In this document: positions 46,740 to 57,726 of the stretch, in pieces | How positions within the stretch are numbered: the first letter of the stretch is position 1 | Layout of the letters: the number at the start of each line of letters is the position of its first letter | DNA from: Margaritifera margaritifera | Taxonomy: Eukaryota > Mollusca > Bivalvia > Unionida > Margaritiferidae | NCBI GenBank assembly: GCA_029931535.1 | Contig: JAQPZY010001689.1 | Location: forward strand, 2,818,501-2,882,500 | DNA: 64,000 nucleotides | Reading direction: 5' to 3' | Notes under the pieces: model-generated | What the model saw: the letters and a program-made list of their open reading frames with translations, nothing else | What the model was told of the DNA's origin: nothing | Databases searched by the model: none | Program-made: the position numbers and the translations under genes

Positions 46740-47662
46740 ATGGAAAAATCCCAACCAGAAGTTACAATATGTACTAATACCAGTACATACAGCTTGGGAG
46801 TCCACCTGTTGCCAGACTTCAGTATTGTCAGCGGCAAGTGGGGTCCAGAGGAAATACCTCTTGACATCAACCTTCTAGAAATAAAGGCTATAATCAATGC
46901 TTTTCATTTCTGGAAGAACCAACTCTGCGGGAAAGTAGTCCTAATCATGTCAGAAAACTCGGTGGTGATGCTCTACCTCCTCAAACAAGAGGGAACCAAA
47001 TCACCCAACCTGTGCATTATGGTTTAACAGTTTCTGCACTGGTATTTCCAACTCAATATCAATGTACAAATAAGACACATTCCCAGCAGTCTCAATGTCC
47101 TGGCCAATTCTCTGTCAAGAAAGGATCAGATATTCATACCGAATGGTCCATCCATCAATTGGTTTTTCATCGGATTTGTGTGCTTTGGGGTTGTCCAATG
47201 ATCTGTCTTTTTGTGACAAGGTGGAATCACAAACTGACCACCTTCATTTCTCCAGTTCTGACCCAGAAGTTTGGACCGTGGATGCAACTTTCAATCAGTT
47301 AAGAGGTGTTGTGGGCCTTTGCCTACCCAACCATGGTCTTGGTACCAAAAATAATACACAAGTTGAGGGGTTCAAACTGCAAACTGATACTGATAGCCCG
47401 TCTCAGATGGGACAAGTCCTGGGTCAATGATCTGATTAATTTGGCAATAGATCTGCCCAGGAAGATTCCGGCCAAGCTAAATCTTCTCAAACAACTGCAG
47501 TTACAGGTATTCCATGCCTGTCCAGACCAATTCCTCCTTTACACCCTGTGGTCACATTATGTACCAGTCAGTGCATCTGTGACTTCAGCAACATCAGAGA
47601 AGAATGCAGGGCCAGCACCTCTGCAGACCCTTGTTCCTTCATTTCTCGTTGACCAGACATAA
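46740..47662 (+). pseudogene. DIRS-type RNase H and C-terminal region, broken
   Basis: NLLEIKAIINAFHFWKNQLC and VLIMSENSVVMLYLLKQEGT (46860-47000) match the RNase H segment of DIRS polyproteins. FNQLRGVVGL, then LVPKIIHKLRGSNCKLILIA and VFHACPDQFLLYTLW (to about 47550) match the region after it. Frame changes separate the parts. No tyrosine recombinase follows; the right inverted arm begins at about 47675. Confidence 0.78.
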
Positions 47663-47674
47663 TAGTCACCCAAG

Positions 47675-48470
47675 GCATCATTCACATAATTTTTGATTGG
47701 TGGGGGGGACTATCATGGTTTCCCCCATTACACTGGCAATTGATGATATCTTGGGATGAAGGCTCAAAACACCGTATCTGTCAACTGTGACTTCCCACAT
47801 CTCTCCTTGTTCTCTACTTTTTTGCCATGAACTAAATCTCCTCTGACTACATTGCACATACACTGCAGGTCAAAGACATTATCATGCATGTCTTTACTGG
47901 CTTTAAACTTCCTGCACTTGGGATATTTTGTCACCATTGTTCAACTCTGAAAAGACAAGAATGACACACAAAAAATGTTTGAAAAAAATTAACAACCAGA
48001 AATTGTTCACATGCACGTATAATCAAAACTTGTTAATTAGACAAGTGAAGAATACAGGCAGTGTGCATTAATAAAGAACAAACAACAAGCACCAATGATG
48101 CCATGTTGGAGCACAAGGTCAGAATAATGAAGTCCACTACTGCAAAAAATTCACAAAGTTATTATCAAAATTACAAAATAATGATTGCAACTTGTAGTAA
48201 AAACCTTTTTACACAATACTATTCCGACTTTGTCAATGGATTGGTCGAAACAATAAAGATATCCTTTCAAGAGGCCAAGCAGTCTGATATTGATAGTACC
48301 AAGCGAAAGCTCAAACTGGTAAACATCTGGTTCATGGGTAGCCACCTAGTGGTGGCAAGGGGAGGTAATGGTTACAAACGTTTTCCCTTTGTCTATATGT
48401 GATATAGAAAGTCAAAATTTTTGTCTTTCTGGGATTGCTAGATTCGAGAGGTAGCAGAGTTAATTTCCTA
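47675..48470. repeat. Right inverted arm of DIRS-type element
   Basis: The reverse complement contains a second, degenerate gag start (MVTKYPKCRKFKASKDMHDN, from about 47950 leftward) and then, outward, terminal-repeat phrases matching 43949-44320. Identity is moderate, so the arms diverged long ago or come from two different copies. Confidence 0.75.
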
Positions 48471-48590
48471 GCATTAATATGACTGGAGAATGTATTAAAT
48501 GGAGAAACTCAATAGCATGATGGTGGAAAAACACTTGACACAGACAAAGGAAATTTGGCTTGCATATTTGAATGCATATGTTGATGACCA

Positions 48591-48741
48591 GGCCCCAATT
48601 TCACCAACATAAGTTTTAAGGTTAAATCTAAACTTCAGATGTTAGATTGGTCAGTTTTAAGTCCAACCTAAATTTCAGCTAATTAGGAATCTGGACTTAA
48701 ACTTAAATTCAGTCTTAAGTTCTGTTGGTAAAATTCAAGGC
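48591..48741. mobile_element. ~150-bp MITE with AATTTYACCAACA termini
   Basis: The left end GCCCCAATTTCACCAACATA and the right end, reverse complemented, GCCTTGAATTTTACCAACAG form inverted repeats. The interior is rich in AAACTTAA/TTTAAGT inverted phrases. No coding capacity. Confidence 0.68.
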
Positions 48742-48959
48742 TTATTAAATTTTCATGGCAGCAGTTTTTCAGTTTTTTCATTTTGAACTTTTTGGACTCA
48801 GACTTTCTGGATGAAAGCCTTGTTAAGTAAAAACCACAGACAGACAAATGAAATTTGAATGACATGAATATCTAGATGATCTAATTTGATTTTTGAGCCA
48901 TTATAGCAATTTTTCAAATTTTGTTCAAGTATTTGAACTTTTTGGGACTTAGACTGACT

Positions 48960-49480
48960 AACATTGCTCAACAAAATATGACTAAATTTGATAGAAGCAC
49001 CCAGGCATAAGGGTCACAGTTTCAAAGAAATGATGCCAGTCTGCCATTCGTTATGACCCCTGTTACTAAAAATAGAAAAAACACAAAACCACCTCTTTCA
49101 AAAGTCACTGAACATAATTTTACCAAATTTGACAAAGTATTGTGACATGAATGCCTTTCAGTTTTATACAAACTGCTGATCTGCCATCCAAAATGACAGC
49201 CATTACTAAAAATAGAAAAACCTTAAAACTGCTGTTAAAAAATCATTCAACAGAATTTGACTTAAATTTGACAGAAAGCATCCTATTGTGAAGATCTGAA
49301 AAAAGTTTACAGAAATTTGTTGCAAGTGCTATCCAATGTAGTTGCTGTTACTAAAAATAGCAAATTATTTCAACAACTTCTCAGATGCTGTTCAACAGAT
49401 CGTTACTAAATTTGACAGAAAGCATCCTGGTTTGATGACCTTTCAATTTTGTACAAATGATGGAAACAGATGTCAGAAAA
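48960..49480. repeat. Degenerate ~150-bp tandem repeat, three to four units
   Basis: Units share ACTAAATTTGACAGAAAGCA, CTGCCAT.CAAAATGA and GTTACTAAAAATAGAAAAA. Confidence 0.72.
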
Positions 49481-49559
49481 GTGAGTGATCTCTAGCCCAC
49501 TTAGGACTCTTGTTCATTTATACAACATGGTAATAATTGTTTTTTGCATCCTCTACTAG

Positions 49560-49826
49560 GCATGAGATGAACCGTGTGATCCAGGAGCTAAGTCATCAGA
49601 TGCAAAGTCACTTAGAGAGTCAAAAGCAGAACAAGGAGGCTCGAGAATCCCCACAGCAGATACAGAAGTACAAGCGGCAGATCATGGACCTACAGGGTGA
49701 GCTGGCCACTGAGCGATCCCTACACCAGATAGCACGTGACTCACTTCAGGCCCTGGAAGAGGACTGCAAGCGACTACGACACCAGTTGCATGTCCTGCGA
49801 CGCAGGGAATCATCTGCATCAGATAA
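49560..49826 (+). CDS. Coiled-coil gene, exon 10
   Basis: At 267 bases this is the second-longest visible exon, after exon 11. The acceptor CCTCTACTAG ends at 49559 and the donor GTGAGT starts at 49827. The first G completes Trp; then HEMNRVIQELSHQMQSHLES and, near the end, QALEEDCKRLRHQLHVLRRR. It contains ESPQQIQ, a proline that may break the helix, before a second coiled-coil segment. It ends ESSASD plus two bases of a Lys codon. The preceding intron holds the DIRS-type element at 43949-48470. Confidence 0.88.
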
Positions 49827-50039
49827 GTGAGTAGATTATAATCTGACTCAAAACTGGCATCATTTCCATTGTAGTCGAGGTAAAAATATTGATAATGATA
49901 TCAATCATTATTTTTAAATATCCAATGTTTGTTTTATGATTTTTAGCTGTGAAACCAGAAGAGTTTATGTGATTAGGATAATGTCCATCAGATCTTTCAT
50001 CCAACATTCAGCATCTGTTAACAATTCTTTGTTATCACT

Positions 50040-50700
50040 ACTCATCCAGAACTGGTTGGAAGAATGTCCTGAAACTTAGCACACAGTTTCAACCTGAGAT
50101 CTTGTTGGTCCTAAAGGAAAAAGGTGCCACTTGGATGTCCTGCATGGCCACTATGGCAGCTATCTTGAAAATCTTCTTATCATTACTCCTTCTTCACAGA
50201 TGGTTGTATTGAAAGGGGGATTTCACTAAAAATACTTCTTATGATATGATGTTGGTCCTGACTTTAAATGATGCTGATCTGATTTCCAGAATAGCTGACA
50301 AGATGATCATCTTGAAAATCTTGTCCTGAATGGATGGTTGTATCAACATTGGATTTTCATTTCACACTTCTTTTGATATGTAGTTCTTTCAGAATGAAAA
50401 TGGCGTCAATATGACCTCCAAAATGACCTCTGCATGAATGGATGGTTGCATTGGAGTTTTCACAAAAGCATATTTGCATTATATAGTTGGTCCTGAATGA
50501 AAATGGTGCCAATCTGACCTTCAATATGGCAACCATAATGGCCATCTTGAAATCTTGTTATCACTATGCCTCCTAAATAGATGGTCACAATGACAATGTG
50601 TTTTCACTTCAACACTTCTTGCAATATGTAGTTGGTCCTGGTGAAAATGATGTAGATTTGACCACTAACATGACTGCACTATTATAACTGAGTTTGAAAA
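50040..50700. repeat. Degenerate ~125-bp tandem repeat, about five units
   Basis: Units share GATGGTTGTATTG, TTTTCACTT.ACACTTCTT, TATGTAGTTGGTCCTGA and GAAAATGGTGCCAATCTGAC. Confidence 0.72.
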
Positions 50701-51255
50701 CCAGACATACAAACAGATTTTGACAGTTGGAATTTTGTATCATTTTCATATAAGCTCTTTGAGTAATCAAAGTACACTGGCATATATTTTTGCAAATCCG
50801 ACTTCCCCTCAGTACCATGTATGTTTAAATGGAACAGCCCCAATAAAACTTTGATTTTATGGCTGTTTAGGGACCAGACTGAATTATTTGCCTCGTTTAT
50901 CTGCACAAATAGGTGTTCTTATTGCCCTGTGCCTCCAGCCTGATGTAATTGAACACCTAGTTTTTCATAGTACCTCAGGACAAATAGTACGGTCTGTTCA
51001 CTGCAGCCATGAAGTAACTGTATCTTAGGTAATGATTGTAATTAGCAAGTCAACAAGATATCAACAGTTTTAATTAATTTTTTTAACAGATGCCTTGAGT
51101 TGACAGCAGAGACAGGATTTACTAGATTGAAAGTTTTTTTCCCCCAATTTAACTTCTACATGTTCTTGTAAATATTTGTTTTCCACTTGAACAATCATAC
51201 TGCATGTAAAGAAAGACTGTATACATGTATCTAGAGTCAAATACTGAGACTTCAG

Positions 51256-51840
51256 GTGCATTAATACATGCAAATGCAATACTCTGTGGATATTCTCCAG
51301 AATTGATCCTTCATGCGCACTGACACATGCAAATTTTATACTATGTGGATATTCTCCAGAATTGATCCTTCATGCGCACTGACACATGCAAATTTTATAC
51401 TATGTGGATATTCTCCAGAATTGATCCTTCATGCGCACTGACACATGCAAATTTTATACTATGTGGATATTCTCCGGAATTGATCCTTCGTGCGTACCGA
51501 CACATGCAAATTTTATACTATGTGGATATTCTCCGGAATTGATCCTTCATGCGCACTGACACATGCAAATTTTATACTATGTGGATATTCTCCAGAATTG
51601 ATCCTTCATGCGCACTGACACATGCAAATTTTATACTATGTGGATATTCTCCAGAATTGATCCTTCATGCGCACTGACACATGCAAATTTTATACTATGT
51701 GGATATTCTCCGGAATTGATCCTTCATGCGCACTGACACATGCAAATTTTATACTATGTGGATATTCTCCAGAACTGATCCTTCATGCGCACTGACACAT
51801 GCAAATTTTATACTATGTGGACATTCTCCAGAATTGATCC
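51256..51840. repeat. 59-bp minisatellite carrying an octamer motif
   Basis: Ten units of ACATGCAAATTTTATACTAT, GTGGATATTCTCCAGAATTG, ATCCTTCATGCGCACTGAC. Each unit includes ATGCAAAT, the POU-family octamer sequence. Very low divergence. Confidence 0.95.
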
Positions 51841-52325
51841 AGAAACAATAAAATGATACTGAAACTTTAACAGTTTAAGAAATGCTTCAAGAACATGCTT
51901 CATCATTTGTTTCTTGGTTTAAACATAACAGCATTGCTGATACTATTTTTACCATAATTCCCAAAAAGTTAAAATACAAGTTCAGAAAAATATAGTATAC
52001 ATTGTAAAGATAGAACCTTTTCATTTCTCTATGTGAGTTTTTGCTGACAGCAGGACATTTTCAACTGCAAAACTGTAATCATGTTCTTATTTGTTGAGGC
52101 AAAGATGTCACACTGACAGAAAAATGATCAGTATGTAAGGATATTGGGACCTAATGGTGGGCTTTTTTTCACAGTCGCAAAACTAGTTTTAAGAGCAACA
52201 CACAGTTGAGGAGATTTAATGCAAAATTACATTTGACGTTGCTTAGCACCACAAGGACCAAGACATCAAATTTCCAGATAATTTATCATGGATTATATTC
52301 TGTACTACAAATAACTTTTGTTTGA

Positions 52326-52812
52326 CCATTCAGACTGTACATCTCCTTATCTTTGACGAATCAGACTGTATGCATCATCTCTAGATGTTTGACAAATCAG
52401 ACTGTACCTATCATCTCCAGATATTTGACCGATCATACTGTACCTAACATCTGTAGATATTTGACCAATCAGACTGTACCTATCATCTCAAGATGTTTGA
52501 CCAATCAGACTGTACCTATCATCTCCAGATGTTTGACCAATCAGACTGTGCCTATCATCTCTAGATGTTTGACCAATCAGACTGTACCTATCATCTCCAG
52601 ATGTTTGACCAATCAGATTGTACCTATCATCTCCAGATGTTTGACCAATCAGACTGTACCTATCATCTCCAGATGTTTGACCAATCAGACTGTATACATC
52701 ATCTCCAGATGTTTGACCAATCAGACTGTACCTATCATCTCCAGATATTTGACTGATCATACTGTACCTATCATCTCTAGATGTTTGACCAATCAGACTG
52801 TACCTATCATAT
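52326..52812. repeat. 36-bp minisatellite carrying a CCAAT box
   Basis: About 13 units of GTTTGACCAATCAGACTGTA plus CCTATCATCTCCAGAT. Most units contain ACCAATCAG. The array ends about 50 bp before the last exon. 36 is a multiple of three, so frames are open on both strands. Confidence 0.95.
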
Positions 52813-52859
52813 TCAGAGAATTTAAAATTTGTTTATGACAAATTGCACTTTATTCCCAG

Positions 52860-53163
52860 GAAATACAAGAACAGAATGGAAGCCATCAATGCTATAATTG
52901 CTAAATCACAGTCCCAAGCTCAGGCCCTACTAGCATCGGGAGGTTACCATGATGACATCAGCAGCCCGCGGCCTGACTACAGCATTTACAGTCCTCGAAT
53001 GGGCTACAGGAGTCCAAGTCCCCACATGGGCTATAGCAGTCCACAGCGTGCATTTTCACCTGACAACTCCATGGCAAGTGAATTCTCTATAGCCAGTACA
53101 GGGCCAATGGTTCCTACCTTTGAGTCATCAGCATCACATAAATCTCATGTCAGAAGGAACTAG
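52860..53163 (+). CDS. Coiled-coil gene, last exon with Ser/Pro/Tyr-rich tail and stop
   Basis: The terminal exon starts after TTATTCCCAG (ending 52859), and its first base completes a Lys codon. It reads KYKNRMEAINAIIAKSQSQA, which ends the helical rod. A disordered tail of about 75 residues follows, rich in S, P, Y and G, with a repeated motif (M-G-Y-x-S-P at two places) and several S-P pairs that could be proline-directed kinase sites. It ends SHVRRN and stop TAG at 53161-53163. The change from rod to basic, disordered tail is seen directly; a regulatory or filament-targeting role for the tail is inference. An array of CCAAT-containing 36-bp units (52326-52812) ends about 50 bases before the acceptor. 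Confidence 0.9.
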
Positions 53164-53420
53164 CTGCCCAAATTAAAACTATGTACCACCTTTATTTTAC
53201 AATGCAAAACTTTTTGTACCTCATTTGCTTATTTATAAGTTGTTACTCAGATATGTGAATTTAAGTGTATTAATCAAAAGCTTTTACAAGAAATATAAGG
53301 CAAGTGTATTGAAATTCTTTTTTTCCAAGATTAGAGAAAAGCCTAATTTGTATCTCTTTCAATACACTGAAACTCATGATGAATAAAAAAAAAATGACCT
53401 TCCATTTTTTCCAAGGATTG
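53164..53420 (+). other. Probable 3' UTR with polyadenylation signal
   Basis: Non-coding sequence follows the stop. A canonical AATAAA occurs at 53382-53387, inside an A-run, about 220 bases after the stop. Further AATAAA-like motifs occur near 54069 and 54153, so the true 3' end is uncertain. The span given is the shortest plausible UTR. Confidence 0.45.
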
Positions 53421-53698
53421 TTTTGGGATTTTGGCATCTGTGTGATATTTCTTTTTAGCTCTTTGTTAAACAGAACTTATAACTACCACAATATTTTTTC
53501 ATTGATGTCAAAGTCTATTTAAAAATACTACTTTTGACAAAAATTGGAAAATCCTCCACAAATATGAAGGGCAATGTAGTGTTGTATGCTTCTGGGAATT
53601 TATCTTGTGCATATCTGGAGAGAGAGATTAGAATTTACCAAGCTTGAAATTTGGTTATTAAGGCTTATTGTTTTTTTCTTTTAGTGACACATGTCACA

Positions 53699-53908
53699 TG
53701 CCATATATACTCACTTTTAAGTTGAGTCCAACTGCAAACAAAATAGATCCTGATCTGCCATCACATTATGTACTGGCAGATAAGGGTCTATGTTGTTTCT
53801 TCTACTGATTAGTCCTAACAAACTGCAGAGACCCAGATTTATGTCATGGCAGATCAGAGTTTGTGCAATTTGGAGTTGGACTCAACTTATAAGTCAGTAC
53901 ATACGGTA
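53699..53908. mobile_element. Double-hairpin MITE, copy 4
   Basis: Starts TGCCATATATACTCAC and ends AGTACATACGGTA. The CCTGATCTGCC hairpin comes first. The second hairpin has lost part of its loop and left arm, so this copy is more worn. Confidence 0.82.
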
Positions 53909-54321
53909 ATTATAAGAAAGATTGGAAAGATTTAATTTATGTTTCTGCCACTTATTTTTGTAAGATTCAAATCATTATTAAGATAATCTATCTGATTTTA
54001 CCCATCGTGTGTTCAAGCAATCCTTTTTTTATGCCTGAAAATGATACACAGCATTTTACCAAAGACAATAAAAAAATGTTTTAGTATGGATTTCAAGAAA
54101 GGATACATGAAAAGAGCTGAAATTGTATAGCATTTACAAATCAAAACTTAAAATAAACAATTATATGTAGCAAAGTGAAAATTTTCTGAACTAGATTTGT
54201 AACCAAAATTTTCAGGTTTCCTTTTTATGTTTAGCTGCAATTATATGATTAATATTCCTGAATAATGTGATATCCATCCTTTAGACATATAGAAAAACAT
54301 GTTTTTATGCTAGTTTTCAAG

Positions 54322-54325
<4 letters not shown>
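53909..54325. other. Unassigned 3' flanking sequence
   Basis: AT-rich. Contains possible secondary polyadenylation motifs (AATAAA near 54069 and 54153) and nothing else recognised. Confidence 0.45.

Positions 54326-54414
<89 letters not shown>
54326..54414. repeat. (AT)n then (AC)n microsatellite
   Basis: About 37 AT units followed by seven AC units. Confidence 0.97.
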
Positions 54415-54418
<4 letters not shown>

Positions 54419-54789
54419 AAAGATTGTTTATAATGTTTCACAGGGAACTGAGAGTTTTATTATGTTATAACTGAGTTATTGATATATCGAAAATCATCAT
54501 TTGTTTTTCAAAATGTTTATGTATTTCTCCATGTTCATGACATTGTACATGTAGTGAAAAAGTTGTATCATCTGCTTAAAATGCCAACTTATATGTACTT
54601 GTACCAGCCAATGAATCATAAAAATCACTTTTACGTGAAAATGTCTCTGTTCAATAACTTAACAACTGCTAAATGAGTCCTTTATTTATTTTGAATGGAA
54701 AGAAATTGTCAATAGTCATCGTTTTTTTTTAATTTGAGATTTTTTGTTGACATGTTTTTCAATAACATGCATGTGCTCATAAAGTATAT

Positions 54790-55165
54790 CAGGTGTGTCA
54801 CTTTGAGCTTGTAGGTACAGTCTGTGTCCACTATGCTATCTAGCACCTCTCTGGATTTGGATACAACAGCTGGTACCGAGTCATCGTCATCCTCATCACT
54901 TCCAGTAGCAGAAACCTTGGTTGCTTCATGACGATCACTAATTTCACAAACAGTATCTTCAAGTATTCGTATTGCAGATGTCATAATGTTACTATCAGAA
55001 TTAACATAATCCAAGAAATCAAGATCCTCATTACCCGACACAAATAGTCCTAATGTGTCATACACCGTAGAAAGAGAAACATCATCATCATTGATATCAC
55101 TGGTAATGACATCTGTTTGCTCACTAAACTCTGCCTTGATAAAACAGTTTCGAATACAATCTGTG
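54790..55165 (-). pseudogene. Pogo/Tigger-like transposase C-terminal fragment
   Basis: On the minus strand the frame reads DCIRNCFIKAEFSEQTDVIT, FLDYVNSDSNIMTSAI and then acidic GSDEDDDDSVPAVVS, ending near LDSIVDTDCTYKLK. The pattern (C-I-R-N-C-F-x-K-A-x-F, then an acidic stretch) resembles the region after the DDE domain in Tigger/jerky-like proteins. A splice-acceptor-like TTTCCACAG precedes it at about 55166. The DDE core is absent. It could be an exon of a domesticated gene on the minus strand or a dead fragment; I cannot decide from the window. Confidence 0.5.
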
Positions 55166-55706
55166 GAAACATCACACCATGCACAATAAATCGATATTGA
55201 TTGCTGTACTCAATTATTCAACATACATATTATAGAATGATAGCTAAAAGGTATTTCTAAATTATTTGGTCAAAAAAGTAAAAAACAAAAGCATCTCTTT
55301 TCATGCTTTATTTGCATTGTACCAGCAACCCATGAATCTAAATTACCGATTATGAATAAGGTGTGATTACCACGCCTTAGTTACCTGGCGCATTTGTTAC
55401 ATCTTTGTTACTTACTGATTATTAATGAGGCGTGATTGTCATGCCTTTGCTACCTGGTGCCTTCGTTACACCTTTATTATTAAAAAGACAACCATTGTTT
55501 ACCAGGCTTTGACGTGATAAAAAATTTATAATTGAGCTAGTTTTCTCTGACAGACCACACAAATCAAATGCTTTAACCAATTAAAACACAGGAACAATAT
55601 AACAAAGCCTTTGGAATATATAGTAATTAGAAATTTGGCCAGGAAAATTAAACTCGAACATTCTAACAGAGAAAATGTTGTATCCAAGAAAGTAATAAAC
55701 AATCTT

Positions 55707-55709
<3 letters not shown>

Positions 55710-55756
<47 letters not shown>
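55710..55756. repeat. (AT)n microsatellite
   Basis: Perfect AT dinucleotide run. Confidence 0.97.
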
Positions 55757-55760
<4 letters not shown>

Positions 55761-56280
55761 AATATTTGTAAGTGGTATACTCAGTCATTACAATCATGTT
55801 TTGAAGTTATATACTTTATCATAACAATCATGAAATGTAATAATCAAAGTTCTTTCCTATAAAATACATATATGTTTACTCATCGAAAATACATAGAAAT
55901 ACATTCAGTTATTCAGTTGTTTTTTTTATGAAAATGTCTTTAACATTAGTCCAATACATTTACATGTATTTTTAATGTAGCAACTATGTTTAAAGTGTAC
56001 GTATAATATATAGAAATATTTACCTGTACACACAATGATCTTATTTATAAAATTATTTATGTATATATTTATATATATTTTCTGCTAGTGTAACACAGGA
56101 CTTGGCAAAACAGCAAAAAACAAACCTTATCAAACCATGCATAGTTTTGTTACCTCAGATTTCACAGAATATTATTTTGACACATTCAAGATACTATTAA
56201 TTGGGAAATATAAGCAAGAAATTTATTTTCACTTAAATTTGTGAGTAGAGGATATGAAATGTAATCCCTTAGAAATAATA
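55757..56280. other. Unassigned AT-rich sequence
   Basis: No coding, repeat or element signal was seen. Confidence 0.45.
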
Positions 56281-56284
56281 TTGT

Positions 56285-56870
56285 GCCTCCTTCACCAAGA
56301 AAAATATCCCCACCCATCACTCACTGGCCACAACTAACATCCACAATTTACTGACTTGGGTCCATTTCACAACTAACTCTACAGGCATGCTGTACCAGAG
56401 AACATCAATCTTTCAGCAAGAAAAATATCACCACCAATCACTCACTGGCCATAACAAACATCCACAATTTACTGACTCGGGTCCATTTCACAACTAATCC
56501 TTCAGACATGCTGTACTAGAGAACATCAGTCTTGTCCAAGAAAAATATCTCCACCAATTTCTCACTGGTCATAACTAACATCCACAATTTACTGACTCGG
56601 GTCCATCTCATAACTAACCCTACAGGCATGCTGTACTGGAGAACTTCAATCTTTCACCAAGAAAAATATTCCCATTCATCACTTACTGGCCATAACTAAC
56701 ATCCACACTGACTCATGGTTCATCTCACAACCAACCCTACAGGCATGCTGTAGTAGAGAAATTCAATCTTTTACCAAGAAAAATATCCCCACTGCTCACT
56801 GGCCATAATCAAAATCTACAATTTACTGGCTCAGGTCCATCCATACAGGCATGCTGTACTAGAGAATTTT
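56285..56870. repeat. ~120-bp tandem repeat, five units
   Basis: Units share CACCAAGAAAAATATCCCCA, CTCACTGGCCATAACTAACA, TCCACAATTTACTGACTCGG and ACAGGCATGCTGTACTAGAG. The last unit is shortened. Confidence 0.9.
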
Positions 56871-57546
56871 ATTATTTTGGAGTTGATTGAGAAATAATCG
56901 TTAATTACTACTGTTAAAACTGGTCCATGTTGATTGATATTTACTTATTTGACACACTTACATGTTCATTTCACACATTATAGTACTTTTTTTTATAAAG
57001 TTGTAAAGCTAAAGATTCCCAAATGGCAAAATTAAATCTGCTGTCCATTGGTCACAAATTTAAGACTTTTTGAACAAGTCTGATGTCTAACTGTGAAAAT
57101 AACTCCTTGCTAATACTTCCAAATGTACAGGATATTTTCTTTAGAAACACGAGCATTACTGCCATAGGTAGTGGAAGTCTTACTCTGTAACAATTTGAGT
57201 CAACTTGCTTATTTACAATGATTTTACCAGCTGAGTTTAAAGGCTAAAGGTCATACATTGCTGTTTTGTTGAGATGTCCTCCCCAGAAAGTTAGTTTTTC
57301 CGTCCTTAAAAATTTAGTTAAAATAATTTATTCAGGTTTATATGCATTTTTGCCACCTTTTGTACATTATGTTTGTGATATCACCATATACATTCCATGA
57401 TTTTTATATTGAGTTTACATATTTATATGTCTGTGATTATTTTGTAGTAGTCCATACTGCCATTAGTCATACATCATTGTTCTTCCATCTTTTTCTGACA
57501 ATCTCCATCCTACTTACACACACTCATAAAGCAGAGAAAAAATATC

Positions 57547-57726
57547 TTGTTATTCAATTTTCCATTCATATTGGTATAAAATCACTAATACTTGTTATTC
57601 AATTTTCCATTCATATTGGTATAAAATCACTAATACTTGTTATTCAATTTTCCATTCATATTGGTATAAAATCACTAATACTTGTTATTCAATTTTCCAT
57701 TCATATTGGTATAAAATCACTAATAC
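57547..57726. repeat. 45-bp minisatellite, four units
   Basis: Identical or nearly identical units of CTTGTTATTCAATTTTCCAT, TCATATTGGTATAAAATCAC. The lack of divergence suggests a recent expansion. Confidence 0.95.

Noticed and set aside
43949..48470. LTR retrotransposon (Ty3-like) or retrovirus-like element
   Set aside because: No direct long terminal repeats, primer-binding site, protease or DDE integrase was seen; inverted ends and RT/RNase H wording fit DIRS.
52353..52838. 161-residue frame of CLTNQTVPIISR repeats
   Set aside because: Artefact of the 36-bp array in the intron before the last exon.
4395..53163. Naming the coiled-coil gene as rootletin, CCDC158 or myosin tail
   Set aside because: Heptad composition alone makes all long coiled coils look alike; no diagnostic motif was found, so no symbol is given.
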